NCBI GenBank assembly: GCA_905339275.1 | Contig: CAJPFK010000001.1 | Location: 248,001-312,000, forward strand | DNA: 64,000 nucleotides | Origin: Methylophilaceae bacterium | GTDB lineage: Bacteria > Pseudomonadota > Gammaproteobacteria > Burkholderiales > Methylophilaceae | Direction: 5' to 3' | In this document: positions 55,625 through 64,000 of the stretch, in pieces | How positions within the stretch are numbered: the stretch's first letter is position 1 | How the letters are laid out: each line of letters starts with the position of its first letter | The notes under the pieces: model-generated | Databases searched by the model: none | What the model was told of the DNA's origin: nothing | What the model saw: the letters and a program-made list of their open reading frames with translations, nothing else | Made by a program: the position numbers and the translations under genes

Positions 55625-56645
55625 CCGGGCCGATGGTCTTCACGATCGCGTCCAGATTGCCCTTGGCATTGGCGCGTATCTTGGCATCAATCTCGTTTGC
55701 GATTTCCGGGTGTTCACGCAGGTATTCGCGCGCATTGTCCTTGCCCTGGCCGATCTTTTCGCCCTTGTAGCTGTACCATGCGCCGGCTTTTTCAACCAGC
55801 TTGAGGTTGGCGCCCATCTCGATGATTTCGCCTTCGCGGGAAATGCCCTCGCCATAGAGGATATCGAACTCAGCTTGTTTGAATGGCGGTGCGACCTTGT
55901 TCTTGACGATCTTGACACGGGTTTCGGAACCGATGACTTCGTCACCTTTCTTGATGGCGCCGGTACGGCGGATGTCCAGACGAACGGATGCGTAGAATTT
56001 CAGTGCGTTGCCGCCGGTCGTAGTTTCCGGGTTGCCGAACATGACGCCGATCTTCATGCGGATCTGGTTGATGAAGATGACCATGGTGTTGGTGCGCTTG
56101 ATGTTGCCGGTCAGCTTGCGCAGTGCCTGAGACATCAGGCGGGCTTGCAGGCCCATGTGCGAGTCGCCCATTTCGCCTTCGATTTCGGCTTTTGGTACCA
56201 GCGCGGCGACAGAATCGACCACCACGATATCCACCGAGCCGGAACGTACCAGCATGTCGGCGATTTCCAGCGCCTGTTCGCCGGTATCGGGCTGCGAGAT
56301 CAGCAAGTCGGAGACATTGACGCCGAGTTTCTGTGCGTATTGCGGATCAAGTGCATGTTCCGCATCGATAAATGCCGCAGTGCCGCCCAGTTTCTGCATC
56401 TGGGCGATGACGGACAATGTGAGCGTCGTCTTGCCAGAGGATTCAGGGCCATAAATTTCAATCACGCGGCCGCGCGGCAAACCGCCGATGCCAAGTGCAA
56501 TATCCAGGCCGAGCGAGCCAGTAGAAACTGCCTGAATGTCACCTGCTACATCGGTGTCGCCCATACGCATGATGGAACCTTTGCCGAATTGCTTCTCGAT
56601 CTGCGAGAGTGCGGCTGCCAGCGCTTTGCTTTTGTTCTCATCCAT
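55608..56645 (-). CDS. recA: Recombinase RecA
   Basis: Recombinase of 345 residues. Features in order are [10 protein letters not shown], the Walker [30 protein letters not shown], Walker [21 protein letters not shown], the DNA-binding L1 and L2 loops ([37 protein letters not shown]) and the DDAAD acidic tail. No intein is present. I saw no CTGT-N8-ACAG LexA box in the 47 bases before it, so SOS control must act further upstream or through another LexA motif. Confidence 0.98.
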   Translation of the reverse strand: MDENKSKALAAALSQIEKQFGKGSIMRMGDTDVAGDIQAVSTGSLGLDIALGIGGLPRGRVIEIYGPESSGKTTLTLSVIAQMQKLGGTAAFIDAEHALDPQYAQKLGVNVSDLLISQPDTGEQALEIADMLVRSGSVDIVVVDSVAALVPKAEIEGEMGDSHMGLQARLMSQALRKLTGNIKRTNTMVIFINQIRMKIGVMFGNPETTTGGNALKFYASVRLDIRRTGAIKKGDEVIGSETRVKIVKNKVAPPFKQAEFDILYGEGISREGEIIEMGANLKLVEKAGAWYSYKGEKIGQGKDNAREYLREHPEIANEIDAKIRANAKGNLDAIVKTIGPDDAAD

Positions 56646-56692
56646 CTAGTTAATCCTTTGTTTTTATGCACTTGATAAAGCGCAACATTATT

Positions 56693-57193
56693 TCATAAAT
56701 CAGGGGGTAAAGTAAGGCTCAGCAGGCGTTCAAACACGGTTTTTACGGACTGCCTGCGTACCGCCTCGCGGTTGCCGGAAAAGTGCCCAGTGGTCGATGC
56801 AATGCCGCCGTCGGCGGTAGCCCAGGCGAAACAGACGGTACCCACGGGTTTTTCAGCGGAACCGCCATCCGGTCCGGCAATGCCGGTGATGGCGGCAGCA
56901 ATATGCGCGTTGCTATGGGCCAAGGCGCCACGCGCCATCTGGATGGCGGTTTGCTCACTGACGGCACCGGCGGTTTTAATGATGTCGGCCTCAATGCCCA
57001 GCATGCGCGTCTTTGCCTGGTTGCTGTATGTGACAAAGCCGGCATCGAACCAGGCCGAGCTGCCGGCAATCGCGGTGATGTACTGCGCCGCCATGCCGCC
57101 GGTGCAGGATTCCGCCAGCGCGAGCATCCAGCCGCGTTGCTTGAGCGCAACGCCCAGCTCCGCACTGAGTTTCAGTAGTTCGTCATCAGCCAT
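56693..57193 (-). CDS. pncC: Nicotinamide-nucleotide amidase (PncC, CinA C-terminal domain)
   Basis: A 166-residue amidase that recycles NMN to nicotinate mononucleotide. Start at 57193 ([14 protein letters not shown]); a longer frame upstream overlaps pgpA and has no family likeness. Conserved blocks are LALAESCTGGMAAQYITAIA, FVTYSNQAKTRMLG, AVSEQTAIQMARGAL and AAITGIAGPDGGSAEKPVGT. It lacks the N-terminal MoCF half of full CinA. It precedes recA, a pairing found in many bacteria. Confidence 0.92.
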   Translation of the reverse strand: MADDELLKLSAELGVALKQRGWMLALAESCTGGMAAQYITAIAGSSAWFDAGFVTYSNQAKTRMLGIEADIIKTAGAVSEQTAIQMARGALAHSNAHIAAAITGIAGPDGGSAEKPVGTVCFAWATADGGIASTTGHFSGNREAVRRQSVKTVFERLLSLTLPPDL

Positions 57194-57687
57194 TGCAGTG
57201 CTTTCAGCGCAGCGATCGCATAGACGGCCGCCAGAAGGTCGTCGAACATGACGCCGAAACCGCCCTTGAGCCTGGCGTCGAACTGGCGGATCGGAAACGG
57301 TTTCCAGATATCGAACAAACGAAACAGCAGGAATGCGGCTACCCACCATTGCCATGCGAGCGGTGTGAATTCGAGTACCAGCAGCATGGCGACGATTTCA
57401 TCCCAGACGATGCTGCCGTGGTCCGGTACGCCCAGGCTCGCCCCGGCGATTCCGCATAGCGGAATGCCAAGCACGAAGAGAACGGCGATGGTGGTGTAAT
57501 GCACGAGTTCCGGCGCCTGCATCAACAGGGCGAACAAAGGCAAGGCGACCAGGGTGCCGAGCGTGCCGGGAGCTATCCAGCTCAAGCCTGCACCGAATCC
57601 CAGCGCGAAAAAATGGGCGGGATTGCGCAAGAGAAATTTCCAGTCGGGCCAGGCCCTCGTGCTTATGTTAGCGGTTGAAGTGGTCAA
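57172..57687 (-). CDS. pgpA: Phosphatidylglycerophosphatase A
   Basis: A 171-residue membrane enzyme that dephosphorylates phosphatidylglycerophosphate. The catalytic segments [20 protein letters not shown] and [14 protein letters not shown] are present, followed by [20 protein letters not shown] and [16 protein letters not shown]. No ATG is available at the N-terminus, so the TTG at 57687 is the likely start; it overlaps the thiL end by 20 bases. The pncC start lies within its 3' end. Confidence 0.93.
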   Translation of the reverse strand: MTTSTANISTRAWPDWKFLLRNPAHFFALGFGAGLSWIAPGTLGTLVALPLFALLMQAPELVHYTTIAVLFVLGIPLCGIAGASLGVPDHGSIVWDEIVAMLLVLEFTPLAWQWWVAAFLLFRLFDIWKPFPIRQFDARLKGGFGVMFDDLLAAVYAIAALKALQWLMTNY

Positions 57688-58624
57688 AGCCGGTTTTCCC
57701 TATGTTCATGATGTTACCCCTGTGTCTGACAATCAAACCGGCTTGCCCGGTGATTGAGCCGATGCGGCTTAACTGCAAGCCCAGGCCACGCGCCATCTTT
57801 TGTATTTGATCATGCTCGTTCACCGGTGCGGTAAAACACAGCTCGTAATCATCGCCGCCTGCCAGCAGCATATTTTGCACCGATACCTGATCGAGGTGTT
57901 GTTGCACAATGCCGGAGCATGGAACCTGAGCCAGGTTGATCTCGGCTCCGACATTCGATTGCTCCAGTATATGCCCCAGATCCGCCAGCAGGCCGTCGGA
58001 AATGTCAATGGCGCTGTGTGCAGTGCCCCGCAGTGCCAGGCCCAGTTCAACCCGGGGTTGCGGCTTGAGCAGGGCGGGTAGCGCCTGCTTCAACTCATGA
58101 TCGGCCAGGCTGTATTCCCCCAGTAAATGATTGAGCGCCAATGCGGCGTTGCCCAACTGCCCGGAGACCCAGACGTCGTCGCCGGCTTTTGCGCCGTCGC
58201 GCCTGATGGCCTTGCCGATGGGCACTTGCCCCATGATCTGCACGCTGATGCAGAGCGGGCCGCGCGTAGTATCGCCGCCGATGAGATCGACCTGGAAGCG
58301 TTCCGCACAGGCAAAAAAGCCGTTGGCAAATGCCGCAACCCAGTGTTCGTTCGCTTCCGGGATTGCGAGTGCAAGTGTCGCCCATCGGGGTTCCGCGCCC
58401 ATCGCCGCCATGTCCGAGATATTGACTGCCAGCGATTTCCAGCCCAGTTGATAAGGGTCGGTATCGGCAAGAAAGTGAGTGCCCGCTACCAGCATGTCGG
58501 CCGATATGGCAAGCTCATGCCCTGAAGCTGGCTGGATCAGCGCCGCATCGTCGCCAACTCCCAGGCTGGTGTGGTTTGTGGGGCGAGTGAAGTATTGCCG
58601 GATCAGTTCAAACTCCGAGGGCAT
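57668..58624 (-). CDS. thiL: Thiamine-monophosphate kinase
   Basis: A 318-residue kinase making thiamine diphosphate from thiamine monophosphate. Family blocks are [30 protein letters not shown], the double aspartate-containing [53 protein letters not shown] and [13 protein letters not shown]. It shares its first base region with the mog stop (TGATG). The order mog-thiL-pgpA-pncC-recA is tight and likely one transcription unit. Confidence 0.96.
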   Translation of the reverse strand: MPSEFELIRQYFTRPTNHTSLGVGDDAALIQPASGHELAISADMLVAGTHFLADTDPYQLGWKSLAVNISDMAAMGAEPRWATLALAIPEANEHWVAAFANGFFACAERFQVDLIGGDTTRGPLCISVQIMGQVPIGKAIRRDGAKAGDDVWVSGQLGNAALALNHLLGEYSLADHELKQALPALLKPQPRVELGLALRGTAHSAIDISDGLLADLGHILEQSNVGAEINLAQVPCSGIVQQHLDQVSVQNMLLAGGDDYELCFTAPVNEHDQIQKMARGLGLQLSRIGSITGQAGLIVRHRGNIMNIGKTGFDHFNR

Positions 58625-59214
58625 CAGGCCCCCGGCTTTATCGCGGATTTCGGGCGGAAGGCTTTGACGATTGCCTCATTCGTTTCCATGTAAGGGGCAC
58701 CGATCAAATCGAGGCAGTAAGGCACGGCGGCGAAGATACCGTGCACCTTGATGCTGCCGTTTTCATCCTTGAGGCCTTCCAGTGTCTGGGCGATGGATTT
58801 CGGCTGCCCCGGCAGGTTGATGACCAGGCTTTGCTTGCGGATGACCGCCACCTGTCTTGATAGAATCGCGGTCGGCACGAAATTGAGGCTGATCTGGCGC
58901 ATTTGTTCGCCAAAACCGGGCATTTCCCTGTCGGCAATCGCGAGGGTTGCTTCAGGCGTTACGTCGCGCAGCGCCGGGCCGGTGCCGCCGGTCGTCAGCA
59001 CCAGGCTGCATCCTTCGCGGTCAACGAGGTCGGTCAATGTGGATTCGATTTCCGGCTGTTCGTCGGGAATGATGCGTGCCACCGCCTCCCAGGGAGTGGT
59101 GAGCACCTTGTCCAGCCATGCTTTCAGCACCGGGATGCCCTGGTCTTCATAAACACCTGTAGAGGCCCGGTCGCTGATGGATACGAGACCGATGCGTATG
59201 ATTTGTCGTGTCAT
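58624..59214 (-). CDS. mog: Molybdopterin adenylyltransferase (Mog family)
   Basis: A 196-residue protein of the MoCF fold that activates molybdopterin for molybdenum insertion. Start at 59214 ([20 protein letters not shown]); 21 upstream residues of the longer frame look unnatural. Key blocks are the [20 protein letters not shown] site, [20 protein letters not shown] and [20 protein letters not shown]. The length and motifs fit Mog better than the shorter MoaB. It may serve a molybdenum formate dehydrogenase in a methylotroph, which is inference. Confidence 0.9.
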   Translation of the reverse strand: MTRQIIRIGLVSISDRASTGVYEDQGIPVLKAWLDKVLTTPWEAVARIIPDEQPEIESTLTDLVDREGCSLVLTTGGTGPALRDVTPEATLAIADREMPGFGEQMRQISLNFVPTAILSRQVAVIRKQSLVINLPGQPKSIAQTLEGLKDENGSIKVHGIFAAVPYCLDLIGAPYMETNEAIVKAFRPKSAIKPGA

Positions 59215-59366
59215 ATGGATACTTTGCGAATATATCTTGTCTGAAAAGTGCATCAACCGAAAGTGAGCACTAATCATATCATTAGCAGGTCAGGATAATC
59301 ATTGGCCTGATAGTTGCATTCAATACCGTGGATATTGTCCATGAAATCAGAATTGATGAGGAAATG

Positions 59367-60104
59367 ATGCGTAGACTGCCTGTAGTATTGATGATGTTCG
59401 CGCTGCTTGTGCAAACGCATGCGCATCTGAATGCTGCCGAAACCGAAAACCCTTATGCTGTTGCCTACAAGGCCAAGGATGTGAAGGCCGGAATTTTACC
59501 GCCAGACGATCCTGAACCGAGGATTTACAAGGGCTCGGATAACAAGGATGCGGATTATCAGCGCATGCTGGAAAAGGGCTTCGACATGCTGGGCTACTCC
59601 AGCTTCGAAGCGGGCGATGTGCCGCCGGAAAAGCTCGTTGAGCACGCCAGATCCATCAAGGCGCATCTGGTTCTCGTTTCTACCAAGCGTAGCGGTGATG
59701 TGCCTGCCAGTGTCAAGATCGACCAGCTTCGCAAGAAAGCCAGGGAGAACAATACGGATACCGTCGATCTGGATTCGCTTGATAAGTCTTCGGTGCGTTA
59801 CACTTACTATGCTTCCTACTGGGTCAAGCTGGTTCCGCCCCTGATCGGCCTGCACGTTCGCGGCCCGGCCAAGGATGAAAAGGAAAAAGGATTGACTGTG
59901 CTTGCCGTCATCGCTGACTCTCCGGCTGAAAGAGCTTCGCTGCAGGAGCTTGACGTGATCAAGCGCATAGGCGATGTCACGCTGGAAAACCCGGAAGCCC
60001 TGTCACAGGCCGCGCAACGTTATGCGGGCCAGACCGTGGATGTGGTGTTTATGCGTCATGGCGACCTTAACAAGGCGACCATGACACTGAATTCCGCCAA
60101 CTGA
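59367..60104 (+). CDS. Secreted PDZ-domain protein of unknown function
   Basis: About 245 residues. Of two adjacent ATGs, 59367 has the better spacing to GAGG at 58-61. A signal peptide (MRRLPVVLMMFALLVQTHAH) is followed by an N-terminal domain with KGSDNKDADYQRMLEKGFDM and a motif YYASYWVKLVPPLIGLHVRG. The C-terminal PDZ-like domain (LTVLAVIADSPAERASLQEL, ITRIGD-like VIKRIGDVTLENPEAL) is intact. There is no protease catalytic triad. Function unknown; a periplasmic scaffolding role is plausible. Confidence 0.8.
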   Translation: MRRLPVVLMMFALLVQTHAHLNAAETENPYAVAYKAKDVKAGILPPDDPEPRIYKGSDNKDADYQRMLEKGFDMLGYSSFEAGDVPPEKLVEHARSIKAHLVLVSTKRSGDVPASVKIDQLRKKARENNTDTVDLDSLDKSSVRYTYYASYWVKLVPPLIGLHVRGPAKDEKEKGLTVLAVIADSPAERASLQELDVIKRIGDVTLENPEALSQAAQRYAGQTVDVVFMRHGDLNKATMTLNSAN

Positions 60105-60208
60105 TAGTAGAATCCGGTTCGAGAGGCCATCCGGGCGAATGGCCGCGTTGCAGCCCGCATTCCCCGGTACTGCCAGGCAATCAGGAACATCAGGCGAATA
60201 AAACAATA

Positions 60209-62194
60209 ATGACGATAGAACATACCCTGCAAAAATATGCGCATGAAGAAGGACGGGAGGCGCAATTCCTGGCCGATCTCATTGCCGAGATTCGTCCGCC
60301 CAGGATCAGCCAGGCCGACCATGCCACGCATGCGGTGCAAGCGCTTTGTTATGTGCTGAACAGCGACCCGGCCAAAGTCCGTGTTCTGCGCGATGCCATC
60401 CTGCGTTTGCTGGCGAGGCATAAGCCGGTATCCTTGTTTGTCGATTCCGGCATTCAGCCGAGTACAGGCTTTTTTACAGAGTTATGGCGGCGTGTCGGTC
60501 ATAAATTACTGCCGGCGGCGATTGATAGCCGCTATCTGAAGGATCTGTTTGCAAAGATTTTTCCCAAGGCCAGAGATGAACAATGGGTCTGCGCCGTACC
60601 GACCCCGGCCTGGGAGCAGTTGATCGTAGCGCTGCGTTTTCATGAGGCCGACCCGAAGCTGCTGGCGACCTGCAAGGAAAACCTGCTGGATGCCGTGGAA
60701 GTATTATCCTACCGCATTTCCGCACTCGGCCTTGAGCCTGAGCTCCTGCGCAATCATCCTGAGCTCGAAGACCATGATTCGCCTTTCATTATCCAGAACA
60801 TCGAACTCCGGCAATTCCTGGCCAACACCGCCGGGCAGGATGCAGATGCCCGGCAGATCCTGGTCATGCTGGACCAGTGCCGCAAGGTGGTTTCCAAGAT
60901 TCGCCGCAATAGCTCGCAAACCGGCACCAGCATCAATCTCACTTTCCTGCTGCAGCGCATCTCGCAGCAGATACGTCGCCTGGAGTCCCTGCTTGGTATT
61001 GTCGTGAGCCTGCGTGCGGGAGAAACCCCCGGCACGGCGTATGCCGAGCTGTTCAAAACGATGGTGCAGGGCGAATGCCATAAGAACGATGTCAGCCAGC
61101 ACTGGCGGGAGAACATGGAGCTGCTGGCCTTGCGCGTCACGGAGAATGCCAGCCGCACCGGTGAGCATTACATTACCGAAACGCGCAGCGAATATTTCGC
61201 CCTGATGCGGTCGGCGATGGGCGCAGGGTTGATTGTCGGCGTGATGGCGATGATCAAGATCATCACCGCGGGCCAGCACCATGCGCCGCTGACCGAAGCC
61301 ATCCTGTTCAGCCTGAATTACGGGTTGGGCTTCGTCCTTATCCATATCCTGCATTTCACTGTGGCGACCAAGCAGCCGGCCATGACCGCCGCCGCGATTG
61401 CCGCCAGTATCGATGCCAGCGACGGCAAGAGCAGGGAAATGGATAACCTGGTCACGATCATCGCACAGACCGTCCGCAGCCAGACGATTGCCATTATCGG
61501 CAACGTCCTGCTGGCCGTGCCGACCGCCATGCTGATTGCCGGTCTTTTTTATTATGTCGGCGGCACACATTTCGTCTCGCCTGAAAAAGCGCATCATTTG
61601 CTCGAAGAGCTTGATCCGGTTCGCAGCGGCGCCTTGTTCTATGCGGGTATTGCCGGGGTCTGCCTGTTTCTGTCGGGATTGATCGCAGGCTACCACGACA
61701 ATATGGCGATTTATAACAAGATTCCCCAGCGCTTGCGCGCCTTGGGATGGCTGCAGAAAATCCTGGGGGAGGCCAGGCTGGACAAGGTGACGCGATATGT
61801 TGAGAACAATCTGGGGGCGCTTGCCGGTAACTTCTATTTCGGCTGCCTGCTTGGCGGCATGGCTGCAGTCGGCGTGCTGCTCGGCTTGCCGGTGGATATC
61901 CGCCATATCACTTTTTCATCCGCCTTCGTCGGTTTTTCCTTTGTCGGCCTGGAGTTCGATGTGACCATTAAGATGGCCTTGTATGCAGGCCTTGCGGTTC
62001 TGTTGATCGGCACTGTGAACCTGCTGGTGAGCTTCGGCCTGGCGCTCTATGTTGCGATGAAGTCCCGCAAAGTGAGCTTTGTCCAGTGGCGTCGCCTGAT
62101 TGTCGCCCTGGCAAAACGTCTTTACCGCCATCCAAGGGAATTTTTCATGCCGCCCAAGCCCGAATCGGCGGCGCTTGAGCAGAAGCCGGGCTAA
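60209..62194 (+). CDS. Gcr-family site-specific recombinase-like membrane protein
   Basis: A 661-residue protein matching the family annotated as site-specific recombinase Gcr. The N-terminal half (residues 1-330) is helical and soluble, with LRDAILRLLARHKPVSLFVD and FTELWRRVGHKLLP. The C-terminal half has several membrane helices (AMGAGLIVGVMAMIKIITAG, NYGLGFVLIHILHFTVATKQ, GNFYFGCLLGGMAAVGVLLG). No Tyr- or Ser-recombinase catalytic residues are visible, so the family name may not reflect its job. It ends in a four-base tail-to-tail overlap with yjgA. Confidence 0.82.
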   Translation: MTIEHTLQKYAHEEGREAQFLADLIAEIRPPRISQADHATHAVQALCYVLNSDPAKVRVLRDAILRLLARHKPVSLFVDSGIQPSTGFFTELWRRVGHKLLPAAIDSRYLKDLFAKIFPKARDEQWVCAVPTPAWEQLIVALRFHEADPKLLATCKENLLDAVEVLSYRISALGLEPELLRNHPELEDHDSPFIIQNIELRQFLANTAGQDADARQILVMLDQCRKVVSKIRRNSSQTGTSINLTFLLQRISQQIRRLESLLGIVVSLRAGETPGTAYAELFKTMVQGECHKNDVSQHWRENMELLALRVTENASRTGEHYITETRSEYFALMRSAMGAGLIVGVMAMIKIITAGQHHAPLTEAILFSLNYGLGFVLIHILHFTVATKQPAMTAAAIAASIDASDGKSREMDNLVTIIAQTVRSQTIAIIGNVLLAVPTAMLIAGLFYYVGGTHFVSPEKAHHLLEELDPVRSGALFYAGIAGVCLFLSGLIAGYHDNMAIYNKIPQRLRALGWLQKILGEARLDKVTRYVENNLGALAGNFYFGCLLGGMAAVGVLLGLPVDIRHITFSSAFVGFSFVGLEFDVTIKMALYAGLAVLLIGTVNLLVSFGLALYVAMKSRKVSFVQWRRLIVALAKRLYRHPREFFMPPKPESAALEQKPG

Positions 62195-62715
62195 TCCTGC
62201 TCTGGCAATTCGACTTGCGCGGCCTTGGGCTCGGTGATTTCGCGCAGCAGCCTGAATAGCTCGCGACTGCTCTTGGGCGGTTTGTTTGCAGCCATTTCGC
62301 GATGGTGGTTACGAATCAGTGTGCGCAACTGCTGACTGTCCGCCTGCGGGTAGTCCTGCAGAAATGCGGAGAGGCTGTGTTCATCCTCAAGCAATCTGGT
62401 GCGCAGGCGCTCGAGCTGATGGAAATACGCGTTTTCCTCGGTATGTTTACCTTCCCAGCGTTTGATCTGGTCGATGATCGGTGCAGTTTCCACCTCGCGC
62501 ATGAGGCTGCCCAGATACTGGCGCTGGCGGCGCAGTGCGCCGTTCGAGGTAATGCGCTTTGTTTCCTTGACGGCTTCCAGCAGCCTTTCCGGCAGATCCA
62601 GCTTGGCCAGTTTGTCATGAGGCAACTCGGTGAGCTTGACGCCCAGATCCTGCAGGGCATCCATTTCTGCCTTGCGTCTGGTTTTACTGATGGGTTCTGG
62701 AGATTCTTCTGACAT
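62191..62715 (-). CDS. yjgA: Ribosome-associated protein YjgA (DarP)
   Basis: A 174-residue protein of the YjgA family, linked to late 50S ribosome assembly. It reads SKTRRKAEMDALQDLGVKLT, LPDHKLAKL-like LPHDKLAKLDLPERLLEAVK, RITSNGALRRQRQYLGSLMR and ends with the RELFRLLREI helix. The start faces pmbA, and yjgA-pmbA divergence is common in proteobacteria, which supports both calls. Confidence 0.93.
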   Translation of the reverse strand: MSEESPEPISKTRRKAEMDALQDLGVKLTELPHDKLAKLDLPERLLEAVKETKRITSNGALRRQRQYLGSLMREVETAPIIDQIKRWEGKHTEENAYFHQLERLRTRLLEDEHSLSAFLQDYPQADSQQLRTLIRNHHREMAANKPPKSSRELFRLLREITEPKAAQVELPEQD

Positions 62716-62840
62716 ACGGGCAGTGCGGTATCGAGTGGTAAGGTATGATAACAGCTTTTTTCGCCATCCTTTTTAGTAAGCGTTCTTAATGGCTTTTTTC
62801 AACGGTTTTTGCCTTTTTACGGCATTTTGAGCATGAGTTT

Positions 62841-64000
62841 ATGAGCGAATCGCGTTTTACCTATTCTTTGGATCAATTGCAGGAGATGAGTGCGCGCGTG
62901 CTTGGTCTGGCCAAAGCGGCCGGTGCAAGCGCCGCCGAGACCGACATCAGTCTTGGTGTCGGACAGAACGTATCTGTCCGCATGGGGGAAACGGAGACGA
63001 TTGAATACAACCGTGACAAAGGTGCATCGGTCACGGTCTATTTCGGCCAGCAGCGGGGCCATGCCAGCACGTCCGACCTGTCGGAGCAGGCCTTGGCCGA
63101 TACCGTGGCTGCCGCATGCAATATTGCACGCTATACTGCCCGGGACCCATTTTGCGGGCTGGCTGATGCAGGCCTGATGGCAACGGAGTTTCCCGACCTG
63201 GATTTGTATCATCCATGGCCGATTGCCGTGGAAGAGGCCATCGAAATTGCCAGGCGTTGCGAGGCTGCTGCGCGTGATGTCGACCCGCGCATTACCAACT
63301 CCGAGGGCGCCAGCGTCTCCGCTTCCGAGGGGCTGTCGGTCTATGCGAACAGTCATGGATTTTCCGCAGGCTATCCCACATCGAGGCACGCTATCAGCGC
63401 TTCCGTGATCGCCGAAGACGGCGAGAATATGCAGCGTGATTACTGGTATACGACAGCCCGCGCGGCAGATGACCTTGATACGCCTGAGCGTGTCGGCCAG
63501 GTGGCCGGCCAGCGCACGGTCAGGCGTCTGGGTTGCCGACGGGTGAAAACGGTTCAGGCCCCGGTGCTATTCGAGGCGCCTTTGGCCTCCGGCCTTATTT
63601 CCAGCCTTGTCAGCGCTGTCTCCGGCGGAAGCCTTTATCGGAAATCCTCATTCCTGCTGGATAGTCTCGGCCAGCAGGTCATTTCGCCGATCATTGATAT
63701 TGAAGAGCAGCCGCATCTGCCCAGAGGGTTGGCCAGTTCGGCTTTCGATGCTGAAGGCGTGGCAACGAGACCGCGCATGCTGGTGGAAAAGGGTGTCCTG
63801 CAGGGCTACATGCTTTCCAGCTACTCGGCGCGCAAACTGGGCATGACGACGACAGGCAATGCAGGCGGCAACCATAACCTGATTGTGCGGCATGTGCAGG
63901 GAAATGCTCATCAACTGGGCTTCGAACAACTGCTGAAGGAGATGGGAACTGGGCTGCTAGTTACCGAATTGCTCGGGCATGGGCTCAACATGGTCACCGG
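62841..64000 (+). CDS. pmbA: Metalloprotease PmbA/TldE, 5' part
   Basis: The frame opens at 62841 (MSESRFTYSLDQLQEMSARV) and runs off the window without a stop, covering about 386 residues of the usual roughly 450. Recognisable blocks are ETETIEYNRDKGASVTVYFG, GHASTSDLSEQAL, a DLYHPWPI segment, NSEGASVSASEGLSVYANSH, FEAPLASGLISSLVSAVSGG and TGNAGGNHNLIVRH. PmbA (TldE) works with TldD in microcin maturation and toxin-antitoxin turnover. The C-terminal end is outside the window. Confidence 0.93.
   Translation, partial: MSESRFTYSLDQLQEMSARVLGLAKAAGASAAETDISLGVGQNVSVRMGETETIEYNRDKGASVTVYFGQQRGHASTSDLSEQALADTVAAACNIARYTARDPFCGLADAGLMATEFPDLDLYHPWPIAVEEAIEIARRCEAAARDVDPRITNSEGASVSASEGLSVYANSHGFSAGYPTSRHAISASVIAEDGENMQRDYWYTTARAADDLDTPERVGQVAGQRTVRRLGCRRVKTVQAPVLFEAPLASGLISSLVSAVSGGSLYRKSSFLLDSLGQQVISPIIDIEEQPHLPRGLASSAFDAEGVATRPRMLVEKGVLQGYMLSSYSARKLGMTTTGNAGGNHNLIVRHVQGNAHQLGFEQLLKEMGTGLLVTELLGHGLNMVT

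Noticed and set aside
55575..56675. 366-residue open frame antisense to recA
   Set aside because: Shadow of recA; no start signals and no domain.
56646..56692. LexA (SOS) box before recA
   Set aside because: No CTGT-N8-ACAG sequence is present in this gap.
60704..61906. 400-residue open frame antisense to the Gcr-family gene
   Set aside because: Shadow frame; composition dominated by Gln/His/Ala with no motif.
1..64000. CRISPR arrays, rRNA genes, insertion sequences and known metabolite riboswitches
   Set aside because: I looked for regular direct repeats, transposase motifs and riboswitch cores in the intergenic regions and saw none.

Overview
The window looks like chromosomal DNA from a methylotrophic betaproteobacterium, most likely a member of the Methylophilaceae. 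Three things point there. The porin-formamidase-FmdB-amide/urea transporter order matches the fmdCABDEF cluster described in Methylophilus methylotrophus. The housekeeping block recA-recX-alaS-lysC has a betaproteobacterial look. The proteins are of proteobacterial type throughout. The genus is an inference; no 16S gene is present.

Region 1 (about 1-20.2 kb) is a nitrogen-acquisition locus for urea and short-chain amides. Thirteen-plus kilobases of co-directional genes encode an outer-membrane porin (fmdC), formamidase (fmdA), a small zinc-ribbon protein (fmdB), the five-part urea ABC transporter (urtABCDE) and nickel urease with all its assembly factors (ureDABCEFG plus a HupE/UreJ permease). 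A TonB-dependent receptor follows on the opposite strand. Next comes a remarkable 1139-residue protein that joins an NCS1-type cytosine/purine permease, a nine-cysteine linker, a histidine kinase and a receiver. A LuxR-type response regulator overlaps its 3' end. An identical 18-base near-palindrome lies upstream of both the porin gene and the TonB receptor gene, at the same distance from a -10-like hexamer, and a good sigma-54 promoter precedes the permease-kinase. I read this as a dedicated sensing and uptake system for urea, amides and perhaps nickel.

Region 2 (20.3-25.5 kb) is an electron-transfer flavoprotein module: lysR and ETF-ubiquinone oxidoreductase face etfB-etfA and a ferredoxin-NADP reductase across a palindrome-rich promoter. 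Region 3 (25.8-34.7 kb) is visibly more AT-rich and carries a CpxRA-like two-component pair and a complete RND efflux operon. It ends in a decayed copy of a LuxR-type DNA-binding domain closely related to the urea-locus regulator. Region 4 (34.9-43.7 kb) is one giant gene for cyclic beta-1,2-glucan synthase.

Region 5 (43.8-50.8 kb) is an envelope/general-stress island of very small proteins (DUF5670, DUF3309, a glycine-zipper lipoprotein, two BON proteins, a YqjD-YqjE-YqjK operon), two paralogous Crp/Fnr regulators, and decayed cardiolipin synthase and CsbD-like genes. Five copies of a CRP-like operator (TGTKC-N6-GNACM) precede the regulators and several of the stress genes, suggesting an undescribed local regulon. 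Region 6 (50.8-64 kb) is conserved housekeeping: tRNA-Arg and tRNA-Ser, lysC, alaS, recX, recA, pncC/cinA, pgpA, thiL, a Mog-type protein, a PDZ protein, a Gcr-type membrane protein, yjgA and the 5' part of pmbA, which runs off the window.
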